From contig DATAPW010000306.1 in NCBI GenBank assembly GCA_036265005.1, positions 1-28,009 on the forward strand: 28,009 bases of DNA. The letters run 5' to 3'. This DNA comes from JAMXLO01 sp036265005 (GTDB taxonomy: Bacteria > Pseudomonadota > Alphaproteobacteria > Acetobacterales > Acetobacteraceae). Positions within the stretch are counted from its first letter, which is position 1. The number at the start of each line of letters is the position of its first letter. A program made the position numbers and the translations under genes. Below, piece after piece: positions 24,810 through 28,009 of this stretch. The notes under the pieces were generated by a model. The model was given only the letters and a program-made list of their open reading frames with translations, was not told the DNA's origin and ran no database searches.

Positions 24810-24816
24810 AGATGCC

Positions 24817-25776
24817 ATGAACGACCTTCCTGACGGGCTTGATGGCGATTCGGGACGGCCAACGCTGGAACGCTGGCTGACCGGCCCGCGGTTCTCCGCG
24901 TTGCCGGCGCGGGGTGCCGCACATCCCCCGCCGCTGCTGTCCTTCGAGTTCTTTCCGCCGAGGACCGAGGCGCTGGAACACCAGCTGTGGACCTGCATCC
25001 GCCGGCTCGAGCCGCTGGCGCCGCGCTTCGTCTCGGTCACCTACGGGGCGGGCGGCAGCACGCGGGAACGCACCCATGCCACCGTGGCGCGCATCGTGCG
25101 TGAAACCGGCCTGGTCCCCGCAGCCCACCTCACCTGCGTCGGAGCGAGCCGCGACGAGGTGGACGAGGTGGCGCGGCAATATTGGGAGGCCGGCATCCGC
25201 CATATCGTCGCGCTGCGCGGCGATCCGCCGCCTGGTGAGGCCTACACGCCGCATCCGGGAGGCTACCCGTTCGCCACCGACCTTGTCGGCGGCCTGAGGC
25301 GCGTCGCGGACTTCGAGGTTTCCGTGGCCGCCTATCCGGAGACGCATCCCGCGGCGCTCAGCCCGGATGCCGATCTGGACAATCTGAAGCGCAAGCTGGA
25401 CGCCGGCGCGACGCGCGCCATCACCAACTTCTTCTTCGACACCGAGGTGTATCTGCGGTTCCTCGACCGCTGCCTGGCGGCCGGCATCACCGCTCCGGTG
25501 GTGCCAGGCATCATGGCGGTGACCAATTTCGCTGGATTGATGCGCATGTCGGCGATGTGCGGCGCCAGCGTGCCGGCCTGGCTCGGCCATCTGTTCGAGG
25601 GCATGGAAGACGACGCCGAGATCAGGCGTATGGTAGCGGCAGTCGTTGCCGCCGAGCAGGTGCGGCTGCTGCAGGCGAACGGCGTGGACGAGTTCCATTT
25701 CTATACGCTGAACCGCCCGGACCTGACGTTCGCGATCGCCCATATCCTCGGGGTGCGGCCGATGCCAGCGGCGTGA
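24817..25776 (+). CDS. metF: Methylenetetrahydrofolate reductase
   Basis: The 319-residue flavoenzyme reduces 5,10-methylene-THF to 5-methyl-THF, the methyl donor for methionine synthesis. Family motifs are in order: LSFEFFPPRTEAL near residue 42 with the catalytic-type Glu, SVTYGAGGSTRERT, HLTCVGASRDEV, HIVALRGDPPPGE, ITNFFFDTEVYLRF and the C-terminal DEFHFYTLNRPDL. The ATG at 24817 follows GGGGAAGAG and is preferred over an in-frame codon at 24733; about 40 non-conserved residues still precede the first motif, slightly longer than in E. coli. It is divergent from mlaA, and the spacer between them has marked secondary structure. No other methionine gene is nearby. Confidence 0.95.
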   Translation: MNDLPDGLDGDSGRPTLERWLTGPRFSALPARGAAHPPPLLSFEFFPPRTEALEHQLWTCIRRLEPLAPRFVSVTYGAGGSTRERTHATVARIVRETGLVPAAHLTCVGASRDEVDEVARQYWEAGIRHIVALRGDPPPGEAYTPHPGGYPFATDLVGGLRRVADFEVSVAAYPETHPAALSPDADLDNLKRKLDAGATRAITNFFFDTEVYLRFLDRCLAAGITAPVVPGIMAVTNFAGLMRMSAMCGASVPAWLGHLFEGMEDDAEIRRMVAAVVAAEQVRLLQANGVDEFHFYTLNRPDLTFAIAHILGVRPMPAA

Positions 25777-26572
25777 TGATTGAGCTGCGTATTGCCGGCC
25801 GGGCCGCTTGCCGAACCGGATGATCCTATCGTCATAGGGGACGAGCGGACAGGCGAGCCCGATCGCGCCGGCAATTTGTAGCCGATCGGCAGGGTCGCAA
25901 GGCGGTGCAGTCGGTAGCTGCGGCGCCATGGCCGAGTGGCAGCACCTCGACCGCGGGGCGATCAAGAAACCGTTCGATTACGCGTCTCGGCGTCGCCGAT
26001 CGAGGACCGCAGTCGGACACCGCCTCGGCACCGCCACCGCCCCCCCGATCCGCTGCTCCGCCCCGCCTGGGGAGGATTCTGCCGACAAAACCGACGCCGA
26101 CCGGCCGGGCGCACGGCCGCGCGGGCGAACCCTGCCGCCGGACTCCTGCCACGGCACTGCCTGGCCCATCGGCGCGCCGGACATTCTGCTCGGGCCGCGG
26201 TGCGACCCGACCGACGCGCTCGCCGGTTCAACGCGCGTGCCGGCGCAACGGGAAATAATCCGGGACGGCCCGGTCGCGCGCATGGCGCTGGCCGAGGCCT
26301 CCGGTTGGCTCGCCCACTCCCATGTCTGGGTCCACCCGCTCGACCTGGATCGAAGTGCCGACATGTCTGACGCCGGGCGACCCGGTCATCCGCAACTCGC
26401 CCGCCTCGCTCGAAACCGGCGCGCGCGGCTATGTCCGCACGGACGAAAAGGCTCCACTCCGAAGAGCCCTCATAAGGATTCGTCTGCTGGATCAGCGCGC
26501 TCGCGACACGCCGCTGGTGGCACGCGACAATGTCCGTGCGGCAGCAGCAGGGACCACAAGTGCAATACCTTC
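25777..26572. other. 796-base region without an intact gene
   Basis: After metF there is a small hairpin (CCTAT / ATAGG, 25825-25838), then almost 750 bases in which the open frames are long only because the DNA is GC-rich. None starts with a ribosome binding site or shows a known domain. The part 26160-26460 has coding-like codon statistics in two successive frames and is listed separately as a possible decayed gene. The right end abuts the stop of the LysR gene. Confidence 0.5.
26160..26460 (+). pseudogene. Possible decayed coding sequence with a frame change
   Basis: From about 26160 to 26350 one plus frame has strongly GC-rich third positions and reads protein-like (LAEASGWLAHSHVWVHPLD). 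Near 26330 the coding-like signal moves to another plus frame that reads WIEVPTCLTPGDPVIRNSPA and GYVRTDEKAP. Neither part has a start or a clean end. This pattern suggests a remnant of one gene broken by a frameshift, though I recognise no family. It could also be chance in GC-rich DNA. Confidence 0.25.
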
Positions 26573-27433
26573 TCAAATCGTCGGGCGCGATGGACCTTGC
26601 CCAAGTGCCAACAGAGCTGCGGCGAGCGCCGCTGCGGCCTTGTCCGGCCGGGGCTTTTCGTAGATCGCGAACTCAAGGTCGGGAAGACGCGGGAGGCCTG
26701 CCTCGGCATCGAGAATACGCAAGCCCGCGATGACCGCGCTGGCAGGAAGCGGCGCAATGGCGAGGCCCGCAAGCGCCGCCGCGCGCACGCCTGTCAGGCT
26801 CAGGCTCGTGTAGACGATCTCCCAGGTGAGTTCGCCATCCTGGAGCGCGGCGAGCGCTGCCTCGCGTGAGACCGACCGCTCGCGATACAGCGCCAGCGGC
26901 AGCGCTGCGCCGGGAATGAGTTCGAACGTGTCAGCCGCTGCCCAGACGAGCGGTTCGCGCCACACCAGCCTCCCTCTCGACGTTCCCCGCGGACGCTTGG
27001 CGAACACCACGTCCAGCCGCCCTGCATTGAGCTGTTCGATCAACTCCGCGCTGACACTGGTCTGCACCTCGAGCTTCACACCGGGATGCAGCACGGCGAA
27101 GCGCCCGAGCGCCGCAGGCAGAGAGCCCCCGGCGACCTCCTCGACCACACCGAGACGCACCGTGCCCGACAGGCGCGGCGCCCCCAAGCGCTGACGGGCA
27201 GCCTCCTCAAGTTGCAGCAGGCGACGCGCGTCGCCGAGCAACATCTCCCCGTCATCCGTCAGTGCGACGCTGCGCGTCGTGCGCCGGAACAAGGGACGCT
27301 TGGTTTCGAGCTCAAGTCGCTTGATCTGTTGGCTCACTGTCGACTGCGTCAGGTTGAGCCGCTCGGCCGCTCGGTGAAACCCGCCACATTCAGCGACGGC
27401 AACAAACGAACGCAGCAACTCGAATTCCATCAT
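26573..27433 (-). CDS. LysR family transcriptional regulator
   Basis: The 286-residue protein has a clear LysR helix-turn-helix (LLRSFVAVAECGGFHRAAER, then LNLTQSTVSQQIKRLE, residues 6-41) and an effector-binding domain starting near residue 90 (LSGTVRLGVVEEVAGGSLP). It is divergent from the MBL-fold hydrolase gene and separated by 109 bases that are much more AT-rich than the surroundings and contain repeated GATCAAT. By the usual LysR arrangement it probably regulates that hydrolase and itself. Two adjacent ATGs (27433, 27430) are possible; neither has a good ribosome binding site. It is a different subfamily from the GcvA-like regulator at 8.0 kb. Confidence 0.92.
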   Translation of the reverse strand: MMEFELLRSFVAVAECGGFHRAAERLNLTQSTVSQQIKRLELETKRPLFRRTTRSVALTDDGEMLLGDARRLLQLEEAARQRLGAPRLSGTVRLGVVEEVAGGSLPAALGRFAVLHPGVKLEVQTSVSAELIEQLNAGRLDVVFAKRPRGTSRGRLVWREPLVWAAADTFELIPGAALPLALYRERSVSREAALAALQDGELTWEIVYTSLSLTGVRAAALAGLAIAPLPASAVIAGLRILDAEAGLPRLPDLEFAIYEKPRPDKAAAALAAALLALGQGPSRPTI

Positions 27434-27454
27434 GGTCGATTAATCCGACGCGAC

Positions 27455-27492
27455 GATCAATCATATTATGAAAAATCGCTTCTGTGATCAAT
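27455..27492. promoter_or_regulatory. Direct repeats GATCAAT in the LysR/MBL divergent spacer
   Basis: Two copies of GATCAAT (27455-27461 and 27486-27492) are spaced 31 bp apart, about three helical turns, in the AT-rich spacer between the divergent genes. The ATTAT-containing sequence between them could hold overlapping promoters. They are plausible sites for the adjacent LysR protein, but the half-sites are short. Confidence 0.35.
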
Positions 27493-27542
27493 GTCGTCGC
27501 TTATCTCTCGAATGACCGGACGTCAAACGATGGAGAACAGAC

Positions 27543-27983
27543 ATGTTCATGCTTGATCGCCGGACGTTCGTGCGTGCCGGCTCTGCCGCCATCGGGGCCG
27601 CGGCACTCGCCCCCATCACCCCCGCCCTCGCCCGAGCGCCCCAGATGGGCAAGCACGCGCAGCCCAGCTTCTACCGCTTCAAGCTTGGCACCATCGAGAT
27701 CACCGTCGTCAGCGACGGCACGCTCGCGTTCCCGGCCGAAACGCTGTGGGGCGATAAGGCCGAGGACGCAAGAGGCCTGCTCACATCCAGGTTCCACACG
27801 CCTCGGCCGGTGGGGCTTGAAATCAACACCATCCTCGTCGACACCGGTGACAAACTGCTGTTGATCGACGCAGGCTGCGGCGTCGACAAGTTCCAGAAAA
27901 CGACCGGCCGGTTGCTCGACAACCTCGCCGCCGCGTTGGCGGAAAACGAATCGACTTCAAGGTGTCCGCAAGCGATGGCATAG
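27543..27983 (+). CDS. MBL-fold metallo-hydrolase, N-terminal part only (broken gene)
   Basis: The frame opens with a Tat-type signal (LDRRTFVRAGSAAIGAAALA) and continues with a normal start of a secreted metallo-beta-lactamase-fold hydrolase (FKLGTIEITVVSDGTLAFPA, then INTILVDTGDKLLLIDAGCG). The catalytic HxHxDH motif, expected soon after DNLAAA, never appears. After about 27929 the frame reads ENESTSRCPQAMA and stops at 27983, giving 146 residues where intact relatives usually have about 300. The gene is therefore truncated by an insertion, rearrangement or frameshift. GGAG precedes the ATG at 27543. It is divergent from a LysR gene that probably controls it. As it stands the product cannot bind metal in the normal way. 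Confidence 0.75.
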   Translation: MFMLDRRTFVRAGSAAIGAAALAPITPALARAPQMGKHAQPSFYRFKLGTIEITVVSDGTLAFPAETLWGDKAEDARGLLTSRFHTPRPVGLEINTILVDTGDKLLLIDAGCGVDKFQKTTGRLLDNLAAALAENESTSRCPQAMA

Positions 27984-28009
27984 AGGAGATCGACAGCGGA
28001 ACCCACCAG
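27930..28009 (+). other. Unrelated sequence joined to the MBL gene at the window edge
   Basis: From about 27930 a different plus frame becomes protein-like and runs open to the end (GKRIDFKVSASDGIEEIDSG). It does not resemble the continuation of an MBL-fold hydrolase. This suggests a junction with another gene or mobile element whose body lies outside the window. I cannot identify it. Confidence 0.35.

Noticed and set aside
24603..24816. SAM-II or SAH riboswitch in the metF leader
   Set aside because: I looked for the conserved core sequences I remember for both classes and did not find them; only generic pairing is present.
24307..25965. A 552-codon minus-strand open frame across metF and mlaA
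   Set aside because: It is antisense to metF and out of frame with mlaA; both of those have clear family motifs, so this is a shadow.
25925..25995. tRNA-Ser/Leu-like beginning (ATGGCCGAGTGG)
   Set aside because: The rest does not form a D arm, anticodon arm and T arm, and no acceptor stem closes.
26440..26580. End of an IS5-like insertion sequence
   Set aside because: Some words looked familiar, but I found no terminal inverted repeat pair, target duplication or transposase motif.

Overview
The window is GC-rich chromosomal DNA that looks alphaproteobacterial, most likely Rhodospirillales/Acetobacteraceae. This placement is inference from gene content and not a database result: homospermidine synthase beside an ornithine-decarboxylase-fold enzyme, a K+-insensitive H+-pyrophosphatase, a DUF1127 protein, a GcvA-type LysR regulator, and the small SRP RNA next to dnaX. 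Almost all genes are ordinary chromosomal genes. There is no prophage, CRISPR array or complete insertion sequence.

Layout. (1) 1-2.4 kb, minus strand: SRP RNA (ffs), then dnaX overlapping ybaB by four bases. (2) 2.4-8.0 kb: glucarate dehydratase (minus), a stand-alone 5'-3' exonuclease and a GMC flavin dehydrogenase (plus), then a minus-strand pair of DUF1127 and a CmcJ/NvfI-family oxidoreductase. (3) 8.0-14.1 kb: a LysR regulator (plus) faces a polyamine cluster read on the minus strand in the order RMD1/DUF155 protein, homospermidine synthase, agmatinase, 353-nt leader, decarboxylase. This cluster could make putrescine and turn it into sym-homospermidine. Two arginine-containing mini-ORFs with good ribosome binding sites lie in front of the first and last genes. 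(4) 14.2-15.9 kb, plus: nudC, a small lipoprotein and a DUF488 gene, tightly packed. (5) 15.9-18.8 kb, minus: the proton-pumping pyrophosphatase hppA, a long hairpin, then the soluble pyrophosphatase ppa. (6) 19.2-23.2 kb, plus: a CAU tRNA (probably tRNA-Ile2), an SLT-domain protein, ettA, a class II aldolase-family gene and an acetyltransferase. (7) 23.2-25.8 kb: mlaA-mlaC (minus) divergent from metF (plus), with a highly foldable intergenic stretch between them. (8) 25.8-28.0 kb: about 0.8 kb without an intact gene, a LysR regulator, and a divergent Tat-signal MBL-fold hydrolase gene that is broken near the window edge.

The points most worth following up are the candidate leader peptides of the polyamine cluster, the folded metF/mlaA intergenic region, the nested inverted repeats between DUF1127 and its divergent LysR gene, and the hppA/ppa hairpin. 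I did not find a clearly new multi-gene system. The regulatory proposals are hypotheses from sequence inspection.
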